Assembly (NCBI RefSeq): GCF_025961315.1
Contig: NZ_JAOQNK010000001.1
Span: forward strand, 5,580,001-5,644,000
Length of the DNA: 64,000 nucleotides
Source: Sphingobacterium kitahiroshimense
GTDB taxonomy: Bacteria; Bacteroidota; Bacteroidia; Sphingobacteriales; Sphingobacteriaceae
Direction of reading: 5' to 3'
Part shown: in pieces, positions 32,478 to 41,820 of the stretch
Layout of the letters: every line of letters starts with the position of its first letter
Numbering within the stretch: position 1 is the stretch's first letter
Program-made: the position numbers and the translations under genes
The notes under the pieces: model-generated
Databases searched by the model: none
What the model was told of the DNA's origin: nothing
The model's input: only the letters and a program-made list of their open reading frames with translations

Positions 32478-34763
32478 ATGCAGCTTAATTACTTTCCAAT
32501 AAATATTGAGTTTGAAAAATATCAAATCAATACTGAATTATATAGCGATGAACGTCTTACTGAATTAAGAGGTTTGTACAATGCTACGCATTCTTTTTTT
32601 AGAAACGGTGATTCTATATACATTTCCAACAAGGACAGTGATGACAGCACTCCAATTGGTATATTAACAGAACGAAGTACATATAGTGATCATCAGATCA
32701 CAGCCTCATTGATAAAGCATATCTTTTTCAGAACTTTCAAAGACCGTTTCCCAAGATACACTCCCGTAGATTTTTATCCTTTCCGTTTCTTTTCGGGTAA
32801 AGACGATATCATTAAAAATGCCTTGCCAGATAGTTTAAAAGACAGGATAGGTTATAAAAAGCTCATTGAAGTGCAATTGCGTTTGACCGAGATCAATGGA
32901 AAAAAACGTTTCGGTTTCTTGGTCAATATCAAACGTAACTGGATTTTTGACATTAGTTGTGCTGAGTTACATTCAGAAGGATTTGAATTGATTGGTCTTG
33001 ATGTATTGCATGCAGAAACCTTGCCTGGATTAACGAATATTCTCGCTCCCAATGAAGAATTTGTTGGAGTTCTAAAAGAAGTAATAGGAAACAAAGCAAA
33101 AGTTGAAACCAATGAAGGTTTGAAAGAATTTGAATTAAGTGAATTGCTAATTCGAAAAACAAAATTCAACATCGGGAAGTACCTGAGTTTTGCCACATCA
33201 CCAGATAAAAGTGATGAAATATTGAACATCATTGAGGGTAAACGATCTGATATCTACAATCCCAAAAATCTCTATACCGAAATTAGTAAAATAGCAGAAC
33301 ACTTATTTAGTGAAAACGGAAAACTGGTTTTATTCCAGAATAAAGAAAGTTTTTGTTTTACGGTAGATAGCAAACCGATCTCTGTTTCAAATACGATGGA
33401 ACTAAAAAATCCTACGTTTATTTTTGACCATGCTGTTACAAAGACCAATAATTATAACCCAGATGCAGGTCTGTCTAATTATGGCCCTTATGACAGCAAT
33501 ACATTTGATATCAAATCACCAAACATCCTTTCTATCTGTAACAAGAATACCCGTGGCAATTTCACAAAGTTCCTTTATAGTCTTAAAGATGGTATTCCGC
33601 AATCCAGATATTTCCAAAAAGGACTGCAAAAGAAATACGATTTGCAAGATATAGTATTTAACATTAAGGAAATTCAGGATTATACTATAAATGAATATCT
33701 AAATGCAATTAGAAGTGATGATGAAAGTAAACCAGATTTAGCTATTATTGAAATCCCAGCAGCATTTAAAAGATATGATGACCGAAATAATCCATATTAT
33801 GCTATAAAAGCAAAATTACTTGCTCTTGAAATTCCGGTTCAATATGTTACTGCAGAGGTAGTAAAAAGCCATAATGAATACATTTTAAATTCACTTGCAT
33901 TGCAAATTTATGCAAAGCTTGGCGGTATTCCTTGGGTTTTGCCTTCGCAGCGTTCGGTCGATAGAGAAATAGTAATTGGTATTGGGCATAGTTGGCTCAG
34001 GAAAAATCAATACGCAGGATCCGAACAAAACAGAGTGGTTGGTATCACAACCTTTCTTTCGGGAGATGGTCAGTATCTATTATCAGATAAAGTAAAAGAT
34101 GTAGCTTTTGAAAATTACTTTTCGGAGTTGCTTAAAAGCCTAAAAAATTCCATCGAAAGGCTATCATCAGAATATGGTTGGGCAGAAGGTGATACTGTAC
34201 GTCTAATTTTTCACATATTCAAACCTATCAAAAACACAGAGTTCGATGTAATCAGTCAACTGGTCAAAGAAATTAATCAGTATAAGATAAAATTTGCTTT
34301 TGTTACAATTAGCCAATCGCACCCAAATATGATTTTTGACACCACTCAGCAGGGTGTACAGAAGTATGGTAACAGCAATGTTATCGGTGCGTTTATCCCC
34401 AGCCGAGCAAGTAATGTTTTTTTGGATTCAGAAACTTGTATTGTTCAAATGTTGGGACCGAATGAATTGAAAACATCTAGGCAAGGGATGAGCAAGCCCA
34501 TTCAAATTAAAATACGCACCCCACAAGGCAATTATGACAATAATGGATTGAATGATTTGATATTTCATGATTTGAGTTATATCACACAGCAAATATTCTC
34601 ATTCACTTACCTGTCTTGGCGTAGTTTTTTACCAGGAGAAGAACCCGCAACAATGAAGTATTCCAACCTTATTTCACGCTTGCTCGGCAAAATGAGAAGT
34701 GTTCCTGGCTGGGATGCGGATAGCTTAAACTATGGATTAAAAAGAAAGAAATGGTTCCTTTAG
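32478..34763 (+). CDS. Long prokaryotic Argonaute with catalytically dead PIWI
   Basis: A 761-residue pAgo. The MID domain holds the guide 5'-end pocket signature: PYYAIKAKLLALEIPVQYV (Y440/Y441, K444, Q455) and ALQIYAKLGGIPWVL (K480). The PIWI domain follows, but its acids are lost: GIGHSW has G503 where active proteins have Asp, FHIFKPIKNTE lacks the RDG aspartate, and EPATMKYSNLI has Ser at the last position. It should bind guide and target but not cut. Inactive long pAgos act through a partner effector, and the overlapping membrane gene is the candidate. Confidence 0.92.
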   Translation: MQLNYFPINIEFEKYQINTELYSDERLTELRGLYNATHSFFRNGDSIYISNKDSDDSTPIGILTERSTYSDHQITASLIKHIFFRTFKDRFPRYTPVDFYPFRFFSGKDDIIKNALPDSLKDRIGYKKLIEVQLRLTEINGKKRFGFLVNIKRNWIFDISCAELHSEGFELIGLDVLHAETLPGLTNILAPNEEFVGVLKEVIGNKAKVETNEGLKEFELSELLIRKTKFNIGKYLSFATSPDKSDEILNIIEGKRSDIYNPKNLYTEISKIAEHLFSENGKLVLFQNKESFCFTVDSKPISVSNTMELKNPTFIFDHAVTKTNNYNPDAGLSNYGPYDSNTFDIKSPNILSICNKNTRGNFTKFLYSLKDGIPQSRYFQKGLQKKYDLQDIVFNIKEIQDYTINEYLNAIRSDDESKPDLAIIEIPAAFKRYDDRNNPYYAIKAKLLALEIPVQYVTAEVVKSHNEYILNSLALQIYAKLGGIPWVLPSQRSVDREIVIGIGHSWLRKNQYAGSEQNRVVGITTFLSGDGQYLLSDKVKDVAFENYFSELLKSLKNSIERLSSEYGWAEGDTVRLIFHIFKPIKNTEFDVISQLVKEINQYKIKFAFVTISQSHPNMIFDTTQQGVQKYGNSNVIGAFIPSRASNVFLDSETCIVQMLGPNELKTSRQGMSKPIQIKIRTPQGNYDNNGLNDLIFHDLSYITQQIFSFTYLSWRSFLPGEEPATMKYSNLISRLLGKMRSVPGWDADSLNYGLKRKKWFL

Positions 34764-35650
34764 AAGAAAAAACAGGTTATCTATCAAGAGTCACTGAAAG
34801 CCATAAACTTACAGCATTTAATAATTTGTTGTTAGGTAAGACTATTATTGTACCTGAAAGTCAAGATTTGAATGAGTCTGAGGAGTATTATTTTGAAATT
34901 GTAAATGCTATTCAGAAAAACAAGAAAGTAGATTTTGAAAAATATTTTGAAAAAAAATGTAAAAGTAAACCGAGTAAAGACTCTCCAGCTCCTTTTGTCA
35001 ATGATGATTTTCTTATGTTCTCGTTTATTGTGGGTGTTTCAATATTTAGTATAAACAAGGATTGGGTAAACTATATAGTTTCTATCAGAAACAGAAATGC
35101 AATAACAATCACTTTTGAAAACATTTTAAACGAAAATTATTATAGCACAAGTAATTTGCCAGAGATTGTATTCGTGTTTCTTCAAATAAGCAATCAATCA
35201 CTAATTACAAACGAGTTCGTAAACTTCACCTATAAAAAGTTGACTGAGAATATTAAATTATTTGAAAGTCGTAGCGATTTTCAAATTTTGTGTTCTATAA
35301 AAGCTTATGACTCAATACTGTTACTAAAGGAATTACCTGATAATAGTGAATTAAACTTGTTTAGGAGCTTTAATACCAAATTTATTAGACGCATAAAATA
35401 CTTATCATGGATAATTCAAGCAGTTTTATTTGCTGGGTTAATTTATCTATTGCTTAAGCTTCCAAAGTACAGTCCTGAAACAATTCAATTTATTGAAACA
35501 TACAACTACGCTTTTACAATTTTTGGAGCGTTGGGGCTTAGTCTTATAGGCAATTTAATACCTGCCTTTAAAAACAAATCACAAGAATTAATTATGAAAA
35601 TGCTTGGCTATCCAAGTGAACTAATTATAAATTCTACAAAGAAGATATAA
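34751..35650 (+). CDS. pAgo-associated two-helix membrane protein, putative effector
   Basis: A 299-residue protein whose start lies 13 bp inside the pAgo gene, so it is translationally coupled. Residues 1-210 are soluble and mixed alpha/beta (SRVTESHKLTAFNNLLLGKTI near the start, with no catalytic motif I recognise). Two membrane helices follow at about 217-237 (SWIIQAVLFAGLIYLLL) and 252-271. Membrane-type effectors are known partners of inactive long pAgos; pore formation upon target recognition is the inferred role. I do not recognise its soluble domain. Confidence 0.82.
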   Translation: MVPLEEKTGYLSRVTESHKLTAFNNLLLGKTIIVPESQDLNESEEYYFEIVNAIQKNKKVDFEKYFEKKCKSKPSKDSPAPFVNDDFLMFSFIVGVSIFSINKDWVNYIVSIRNRNAITITFENILNENYYSTSNLPEIVFVFLQISNQSLITNEFVNFTYKKLTENIKLFESRSDFQILCSIKAYDSILLLKELPDNSELNLFRSFNTKFIRRIKYLSWIIQAVLFAGLIYLLLKLPKYSPETIQFIETYNYAFTIFGALGLSLIGNLIPAFKNKSQELIMKMLGYPSELIINSTKKI

Positions 35651-35655
35651 GTATC

Positions 35656-38600
35656 ATGGACACACCCTCATTCATAGAAGACCATATTTCCCAAATTCCG
35701 GCGTTAAAATTGCTGATGAATATGGGCTGGAAATACCTATCGCCAGAGGAGGCTTTAGCAGCCCGTGGAGGAAGAAGCTCGAATGTGCTATTAGAAGATA
35801 TTCTAAAAAGCCAAGTACAGAAGATTAATAAAATTGATTATAAGCAAAAGGAATTTGCTTTTTCCGAATCTAACATCAACAATGCAATACTTGCAATCAG
35901 GGATTTACCAGTACAAGATGGTTTTATAGCAGCGAATAAGGCCTATTACGAACTCATCACATTAGGGAAAAGTTTTGACCAAACGGTTTTAGGTGATAAA
36001 AAAAGTTTCTCTTTTCGTTATATTGACTGGGAAAAGTCGGAAAACAACATCTATCACATAACTGAAGAATATAGTGTACTACGTTCAGATAGAGCCGATC
36101 ATTACCGACCAGATATTGTACTATTTATTAATGGTATTCCGATGGTCATTATTGAATGTAAGTCGCCTAAAATAAAAGAGCCTGTAGAAAAAGCCATTGA
36201 ACAGCATTTAAGAAACCAGCAAGAAGACGGAATTCGAAGCTTGTATTTGTACTCCAATCTTACATTTGCTTTGGCCTCTAATGAAGCAAAATATGGTACA
36301 ACCGCTACCAGCAAAGAATTTTGGGGAGTTTGGAAAGAAATGTTCCGTACTAAAGAAGAAGAACGTTTTTGGGAAAATAAAATCAACATTTTAAAGCACA
36401 AAGCTTTACCAGAAAATGAGCGTACAGTATTATTTAAAGAACGATTTAGAAAGGTCTGGCAATATTTTGAAAATTTAGAACAAGAGGAACAGGTTATTAC
36501 TACGCAGGATAAACTACTCTTTAGTTTTTGCCATCCCAAACGATTATTGGAAATTATATATGATTTCACTTTGTATGATGACGGTATCAAAAAAGTAGCC
36601 CGATACCAGCAGTATTTTGCGATTAAAAACACGTTGACTAGAATCCTAAAAATCGATACCAAAGGTAATCACGAAGGTGGTGTGATTTGGCATACACAAG
36701 GAAGCGGAAAATCTTTGACTATGGTGATGCTAGCTCAATTAATTGCTTCACATCCGAATATTAAAAATCCTAAGATACTTTTGGTAACAGATCGTATTGA
36801 TCTGGATGACCAGATAACAGAAACGTTCAAAAAATGTCATGTGCCAGTAGTTAATGCTGATAAAGGAGCATCAAAGGAAATAGCTAAAAAACTCAGAGGG
36901 GAAATACTGGATGATAACGAACAGGAAAAATTAAAGAAGGATACCAGCCTTTTAAAATTGATTACAGAATCCGGCGATGCAGTCATCACCACCCTAATTC
37001 ATAAATTTGAAGCTGCTGTTAATGCAAGCCCTCAATCATTTGATAGCTCAGAAATTTACATTTTGATAGACGAAGGACACCGTTCACAATACGGTTCTTT
37101 CAATGTCAAAATGCAGAAAGTATTTCCAAATGCCTGTTTTATCGCATTTACTGGGACGCCATTGTTGAAAAAAGAAAAAAGCACAGCGAGTAAGTTTGGA
37201 GGCATTATCGATGTGTATTCGATTACGGATGCTGTAGAAGACGGAGCCGTTGTCCCTTTGTTATATGAAGGCAGGCATAACCTTATTGAGGTTAATGAAA
37301 AACCGTTGGATAATTATTTTGACAAGGTTTCGGAACCACTTACACCCTACGGAAAAGCGGCTTTGAAGAGAAAATACAGTTCGAAAAATATCCTTAATAA
37401 AGCCGATCAGGTTATTTACGCCAGAGCCTGGGATATCACTGAACATTATGTGGATAATTTTCAAGGCACTGGTTTTAAAGGGCAGCTGGTAACACCCAAT
37501 AAAGCCACAGCAATTAAATACAAAGAGTATTTGGACGAAATTGGCAAAGTAAGCTCTGAAATAATCATGTCTGCTCCCGACACTCGGGAAGGCGAAGAAG
37601 ACGCCTTTGATGTATCGGACGATAAAGTGAAAAAATTCTGGAATGTCCGAATGGATAAATACGGCACACAGGATAAATATGAAAAGTCTGTAATCGGTGC
37701 GTTTAAAAAACAAGACTTTCCTGAAATTATCATAGTGGTGGACAAACTACTGACGGGTTTTGATGCTCCAAGAAATATTGCGTTGTATTTGACCCGTCAA
37801 TTAAAAGAACATACTTTGTTACAAGCTATTGCTCGTGTAAATCGTGTGTATCCTGGAAAGGATTATGGTTATATAATAGACTATTTTGGTAATTTGGAGA
37901 ACTTGGACAACGCCATTCAGACATATTCCGGTGAGAATATGTTTGATGCAGAAGATTTAGCCGGAAGCTGGACAAATATAGTAGAAGAAATCAAAAAATT
38001 ACCTCAGGCACATTCCGAGGTTTGGGATATTTTCAAAACTATTAAAAACAAATATGATGAACCGGCTTATGAAGAATTGCTTAGCGATGAAGCTATCCGG
38101 CATCAGTTTTATGAGAAAGTATCTGCTTTTGCACGTTTACTAAAACTGGCATTATCCAGTATTGATTTTGCTAACAACACCCCTGAAAAACAAATTGACA
38201 AGTATAAGTCTGATTTGAAATTCTTTTTGGCATTGCGTGTTTCTGTCAAAAGGAGATTTTCTGATGATATTGACTACAAGGAATATGAGCCACAGGTACA
38301 AAAATTAATTGACAAGCATATCACGACAGAGGGCGAAGTGCTTAGGATAACGGATTTAGTCGATATTTTTGACAAAGAACAACGAGAAGCTGAAGTTGAG
38401 AAATTAAGCAGTAAATCTGCTAAAGCGGATCATATCGCCAGCAGAACTATTCGAGCCATCAATATCAAAATGAATGAGGATCCCATCTTTTATAAAAAGC
38501 TGTCTAAACTCATTCGTGAAGCGATTGAAGAATATCATCAGCAAAGAATTGACGAAGCTGAATTCCTAAAAAAAGCTAAAGAGTATGAGGAGGCATTTTT

Positions 38601-38946
38601 AAAAGGAGAACGAGGGAATATTCCAAATGCTTTGCTAGGAAATGATACAGGTATTGCTATTTATAATCTTATAACTGATATTTTTAAAGATGTGCTTTCT
38701 GATAAAATCGAAGTTGCTACAGAGCTTGCTCTTGGTATAGATCAAGTAATCCGTTCAGTAGTATATCAAAATGATCAATTGATGGTAGATTGGCAGAACA
38801 AACCTGATATAGAAGGTAAAATTCGCATCGCTATTGATGATTACATCTTCGATTTGAAAAGCAAATACGACATTGACTTGTCTTTCGATGATATTGATCA
38901 GACCGTAGAAGAGGCATTAAAAGTAGCTAAAATCAAGTTTGTATGA
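35656..38946 (+). CDS. hsdR: Type I restriction-modification endonuclease/translocase subunit R
   Basis: A 1096-residue HsdR: N-terminal PD-(D/E)xK nuclease with RPDIVLFINGIPMVIIECKSP (D about 152, E-x-K about 166-168), then SF2 motor with Walker A HTQGSGKSLTMVML (about 346-359), DEGH box in ILIDEGHRSQYG (about 468-479) and motif VI QAIARVNRVYPGKDYG. It is full length and intact. It is separated from hsdM-hsdS by the CBASS and pAgo pairs, yet starts 6 bp after the membrane effector, as part of one array. Confidence 0.97.
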   Translation: MDTPSFIEDHISQIPALKLLMNMGWKYLSPEEALAARGGRSSNVLLEDILKSQVQKINKIDYKQKEFAFSESNINNAILAIRDLPVQDGFIAANKAYYELITLGKSFDQTVLGDKKSFSFRYIDWEKSENNIYHITEEYSVLRSDRADHYRPDIVLFINGIPMVIIECKSPKIKEPVEKAIEQHLRNQQEDGIRSLYLYSNLTFALASNEAKYGTTATSKEFWGVWKEMFRTKEEERFWENKINILKHKALPENERTVLFKERFRKVWQYFENLEQEEQVITTQDKLLFSFCHPKRLLEIIYDFTLYDDGIKKVARYQQYFAIKNTLTRILKIDTKGNHEGGVIWHTQGSGKSLTMVMLAQLIASHPNIKNPKILLVTDRIDLDDQITETFKKCHVPVVNADKGASKEIAKKLRGEILDDNEQEKLKKDTSLLKLITESGDAVITTLIHKFEAAVNASPQSFDSSEIYILIDEGHRSQYGSFNVKMQKVFPNACFIAFTGTPLLKKEKSTASKFGGIIDVYSITDAVEDGAVVPLLYEGRHNLIEVNEKPLDNYFDKVSEPLTPYGKAALKRKYSSKNILNKADQVIYARAWDITEHYVDNFQGTGFKGQLVTPNKATAIKYKEYLDEIGKVSSEIIMSAPDTREGEEDAFDVSDDKVKKFWNVRMDKYGTQDKYEKSVIGAFKKQDFPEIIIVVDKLLTGFDAPRNIALYLTRQLKEHTLLQAIARVNRVYPGKDYGYIIDYFGNLENLDNAIQTYSGENMFDAEDLAGSWTNIVEEIKKLPQAHSEVWDIFKTIKNKYDEPAYEELLSDEAIRHQFYEKVSAFARLLKLALSSIDFANNTPEKQIDKYKSDLKFFLALRVSVKRRFSDDIDYKEYEPQVQKLIDKHITTEGEVLRITDLVDIFDKEQREAEVEKLSSKSAKADHIASRTIRAINIKMNEDPIFYKKLSKLIREAIEEYHQQRIDEAEFLKKAKEYEEAFLKGERGNIPNALLGNDTGIAIYNLITDIFKDVLSDKIEVATELALGIDQVIRSVVYQNDQLMVDWQNKPDIEGKIRIAIDDYIFDLKSKYDIDLSFDDIDQTVEEALKVAKIKFV

Positions 38947-39650
38947 TGGTGGAAAATATCCATAAGATACAATTTGGTTCTGCTACAATTGAATATAGAC
39001 TCGAATTTCAGGATAGAAAAAATTTGACTATTAAAGTCTATCCAGATTGTATTGTAAAAATAATAGCACCGTATGATACAGCGGTGGAAAAAATTACACA
39101 GCATATCAAAAAAAAAGCTCCATGGATCATCAAACAACAACGTGAATTTTTATCCTACCATCCATACACACCAGAACGAATATATGTCAATGGAGAAACA
39201 CATCTGTATTTGGGAAGACAATATAAGCTACGTGTAGAAATAGGTAATAGAAATGAGGTGAAGCTTTTCAGAGGGCATATTACGGTACTTTCTAAAGAGG
39301 AAAATAACGTTAAAGATATTCTCGATAAGTGGTATCGAGAGAAGGCATTCGTTCATTTTGACGAGGTATTGAGTAAAGTGTATCCCATGTTTAAGAAATA
39401 CAAAATCAATAAACCAGAATTACATATCCGCTCTATGGAAAAACGTTGGGGAAGTTGTACGCCAAATGGTAAGGTTATTCTAAATCCAGAGTTAATCAAA
39501 GCTCCTAAAGGTAGTATTGAGTATGTAGTTGTTCATGAATTGTGCCATTTAGTGCATCACAACCATACAAAGGCTTTCTATGATTTACAGGAGGTAATGA
39601 TGCCAGACTGGAAGAAATGGAAAGAGAAGTTAGAACATAGTTTAGTGTGA
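38943..39650 (+). CDS. YgjP-like metallopeptidase (DUF45/M48-type)
   Basis: A 235-residue protein with the zinc motif HELCHLVHH (HExxH) near residues 198-206, preceded by the family block MEKRWGSCTPNGKVILNPELI. It overlaps hsdR by 4 bp (ATGA). YgjP-like genes are often neighbours of type I restriction genes, with an unknown job; processing of a protein of the system is a guess. It is the last gene of the defence array. Confidence 0.92.
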   Translation: MMVENIHKIQFGSATIEYRLEFQDRKNLTIKVYPDCIVKIIAPYDTAVEKITQHIKKKAPWIIKQQREFLSYHPYTPERIYVNGETHLYLGRQYKLRVEIGNRNEVKLFRGHITVLSKEENNVKDILDKWYREKAFVHFDEVLSKVYPMFKKYKINKPELHIRSMEKRWGSCTPNGKVILNPELIKAPKGSIEYVVVHELCHLVHHNHTKAFYDLQEVMMPDWKKWKEKLEHSLV

Positions 39651-39662
39651 TTTATTTGTGCT

Positions 39663-39702
39663 TAAAAATAACATTGGGAAGTCTATAAAAACTCCCCAAT
39701 GT
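39663..39702 (-). terminator. Hairpin terminator at the end of traD
   Basis: ACATTGGGAAGT (39671-39682) pairs with ACTCCCCAATGT (39691-39702) with one mismatch; on the minus strand it is followed by TTATTTTT. It overlaps the traD stop and would stop traA-D messages before they run antisense into the defence genes. Confidence 0.65.
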
Positions 39703-40318
39703 CAAAATCACTCAAATCACTTTTCCGCAAAGTTGAAGAACTGTCTTCCGTTTCAGATGAAAGGGTGCTATCCAAAAGCTCGGCTATTCTTCGGGAAGCA
39801 TCTTCCATAGAATTTTCCAATAGGCTGAATAATTCGGTTCCCTGTATTTTTTGAACTATCGCTATCGCTGTTTCCTTTTGGGCTGGTTCCAATTCTTCTT
39901 TTTGGAGCAACACCCCCACGGAGCTTAGTTCTTCAAAGGTAACCCCTTGGGCAAAACCGTCATCGCCACCGGATATTCCGTACCTGTTCCATTCTTCTTC
40001 CTCTTCCTCCAAATCAGGCATATTACTGAAAACTTCGTCCAGCTCTTCCTGCGGAATTTGAATACCCACGCTTTCATTTTCGTCGTATTCAATGTCTAAA
40101 TTATCAGGGTTTATCTCTTGTTCCTCTATTTGGCTTTCATTGGCAGCGTTTGGCACTGAAAGGTTTCTTACAGGCTTGGGCTGGCCCATAATATCAGGTA
40201 GGTTCGGATTAACCTTTTCCTGCATTGGCTTATGCTCCGACCTTTTCTTAATGACAATCTTGTCCTGCACCAGCAGGGCAATGACTATGAGCAGGCATAT
40301 CACAATTACTGTTTCCAT
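39683..40318 (-). CDS. traD: Conjugative transfer protein TraD
   Basis: A 211-residue protein with an N-terminal membrane helix (METVIVICLLIVIALLVQ) and a long, very acidic cytoplasmic part (LEEEEEEWNRYGISGGDDG...), matching the TraD family of CTnDOT-like elements and lying after the two DUF3408 genes. It is not the coupling protein despite the name; that is MobC here. Confidence 0.88.
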   Translation of the reverse strand: METVIVICLLIVIALLVQDKIVIKKRSEHKPMQEKVNPNLPDIMGQPKPVRNLSVPNAANESQIEEQEINPDNLDIEYDENESVGIQIPQEELDEVFSNMPDLEEEEEEWNRYGISGGDDGFAQGVTFEELSSVGVLLQKEELEPAQKETAIAIVQKIQGTELFSLLENSMEDASRRIAELLDSTLSSETEDSSSTLRKSDLSDFDIGEFL

Positions 40319-40330
40319 AACGTAGGTTTT

Positions 40331-40636
40331 TTAAAACAAGCCTTTGTACTTTTCCTTGAACTCTTTTGTAATCATATCTTCAAATACTTTAAAATGATGT
40401 TCAAGAATATTATTGAGATAGGCAAACAAGGGTATTTTATCATCGCCTATAATCTGGACTATGCGGGTTAAACGCTCGTGATGTTCAGGACTTAGGTATA
40501 TGCTTTTATTGCCTCTTTTCTGCATTTTATTCATTTGCATAAATGCATTTTCATAGGTTGTTTTAGCTGTATTGCTAACTGTATCGGAGTTGCTGCCGGC
40601 TGCAACAGTATTCCTGTTCTTTTTATCTTTCTTCAT
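40331..40636 (-). CDS. DUF3408 protein (TraC-like)
   Basis: A 101-residue DUF3408 protein: SIYLSPEHHERLTRIVQII and PLFAYLNNILEHHF, a ribbon-helix-helix-like module after a disordered N-terminus. It overlaps the upstream paralogue by one base (TAATG). These proteins lie between traA and traD in this ICE class; a DNA-binding accessory role with the ParA protein is likely. Confidence 0.9.
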   Translation of the reverse strand: MKKDKKNRNTVAAGSNSDTVSNTAKTTYENAFMQMNKMQKRGNKSIYLSPEHHERLTRIVQIIGDDKIPLFAYLNNILEHHFKVFEDMITKEFKEKYKGLF

Positions 40637-41040
40637 TATAAAATGGGTTTAAAATGTTCATTGAAATAATCGGTAATATCGTCCCCGTACTCTCTGAAAT
40701 GATGTTCAAGAATATTGTCAATGTAAGAGTAGAGCGTTGTTCTTTCTTCCCTTGTCAGTTGAACGATGCGGAGCAATCTTTCGTGGTATTCAGGGCGTAT
40801 GTAAACCACCTTGCCGTTACGCCCCGATGGAAACCGATTGACCAAAAACGTTTCCTCATAGTCCGCTTTCTTTGATGAACTGTTACGGACTTTTTCCCTG
40901 GGCTTTGTTTCCTTTGGTACATCCTGCTTTTTGTTATTGCTCGGTGGAGCAACAGGCTCATCGCCGCTTATGACGTTCATAAGGTATTCCTCATCAACAT
41001 TGGGCTTTTCAAAATCGTTGTTTTTGTTATCTGAAGCCAT
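40636..41040 (-). CDS. DUF3408 protein (TraB-like)
   Basis: A 134-residue paralogue of the next gene with a longer disordered acidic N-terminus (VISGDEPVAPPSNNKKQDVPKE) and the same C-terminal module VVYIRPEYHERLLRIVQL and LYSYIDNILEHHF. It is 12 bp after the ParA gene. Confidence 0.9.
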   Translation of the reverse strand: MASDNKNNDFEKPNVDEEYLMNVISGDEPVAPPSNNKKQDVPKETKPREKVRNSSSKKADYEETFLVNRFPSGRNGKVVYIRPEYHERLLRIVQLTREERTTLYSYIDNILEHHFREYGDDITDYFNEHFKPIL

Positions 41041-41052
41041 ACTTTACTATTT

Positions 41053-41820
41053 TTATAGATGAGTGATTTTTAAAAATTCCTCGACAAACAAATCCATTTT
41101 AGTTGCTTTCATTAACTGTGGTTCGGCAGGCAGCAAACTTGACCGGAATACATAACTACCTGTATCGTCTGTTTCCTTTCGGAAACGCTTGCTATCCATT
41201 ATTCTTGTTTCCATTATAGGCAGGTTGAGTTCTTTGATGACACTTTGATACGCATCATACAAACCTGTTTTTTCCCTGCCGTCCACTTGGTTCCAAAATA
41301 GCCACATCTCTTGTTCGGGATTGCCCTCGTCCGTTTGGGGAAGTCCGAGAAAGGCTTTGGTAAAGCCCAATGTACTTTCCACTACCAAACGGTCGGCAGT
41401 AATGGGCGAAAAGATGAAGTCCATTTTTTTTAAGGTAGTCAGTACGCCTTTGGTATTGGCTGTTCCCGGCAGGTCGAAGAAAATAACATCCGGTACAACC
41501 ACCGACTGGCTTCTGTATTCCGATGCTTTCTCCAAAGCTGTTTCAGCTTTGCATTTAATAATCGGGTACGCTTTTTTGTTGATGGCTTGAAACTGCTTCA
41601 TTGCCGCCTTTTTATGGTAGTCGTTCTGCATTATGGTTCTCTTATCCCGTTCACGCATATTGGTCAGGCTGTGTTGCGGAAAGTCGCAGTCCATCACCAG
41701 CACATTAAAACCTAAACGGTAGTGAAGCACACTTGCCAGCAAAGTGGTCATTGTAGATTTTCCCACACCGCCTTTTTGGGTGGAGAAGCTGATTTTTAAA
41801 GTTTTCTTTGTTGTTTCCAT
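41053..41820 (-). CDS. traA: ParA-family ATPase (TraA)
   Basis: A 255-residue ParA/MinD ATPase with deviant Walker A KGGVGKST near residues 17-24, the VLVMDCDFPQHSLTN block and VIFFDLPGTANTKGV as Walker B region. In CTnDOT-like ICEs TraA opens the transfer operon; it may position or partition the element. Its promoter region carries the best copy of the 35-bp ICE motif. Confidence 0.93.
   Translation of the reverse strand: METTKKTLKISFSTQKGGVGKSTMTTLLASVLHYRLGFNVLVMDCDFPQHSLTNMRERDKRTIMQNDYHKKAAMKQFQAINKKAYPIIKCKAETALEKASEYRSQSVVVPDVIFFDLPGTANTKGVLTTLKKMDFIFSPITADRLVVESTLGFTKAFLGLPQTDEGNPEQEMWLFWNQVDGREKTGLYDAYQSVIKELNLPIMETRIMDSKRFRKETDDTGSYVFRSSLLPAEPQLMKATKMDLFVEEFLKITHL

Noticed and set aside
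32478..35650. Considered as a short-pAgo system (SPARTA/SPARSA type)
   Set aside because: The pAgo is 761 residues with N-terminal regions before MID-PIWI, and the partner has no TIR or SIR2 motif.
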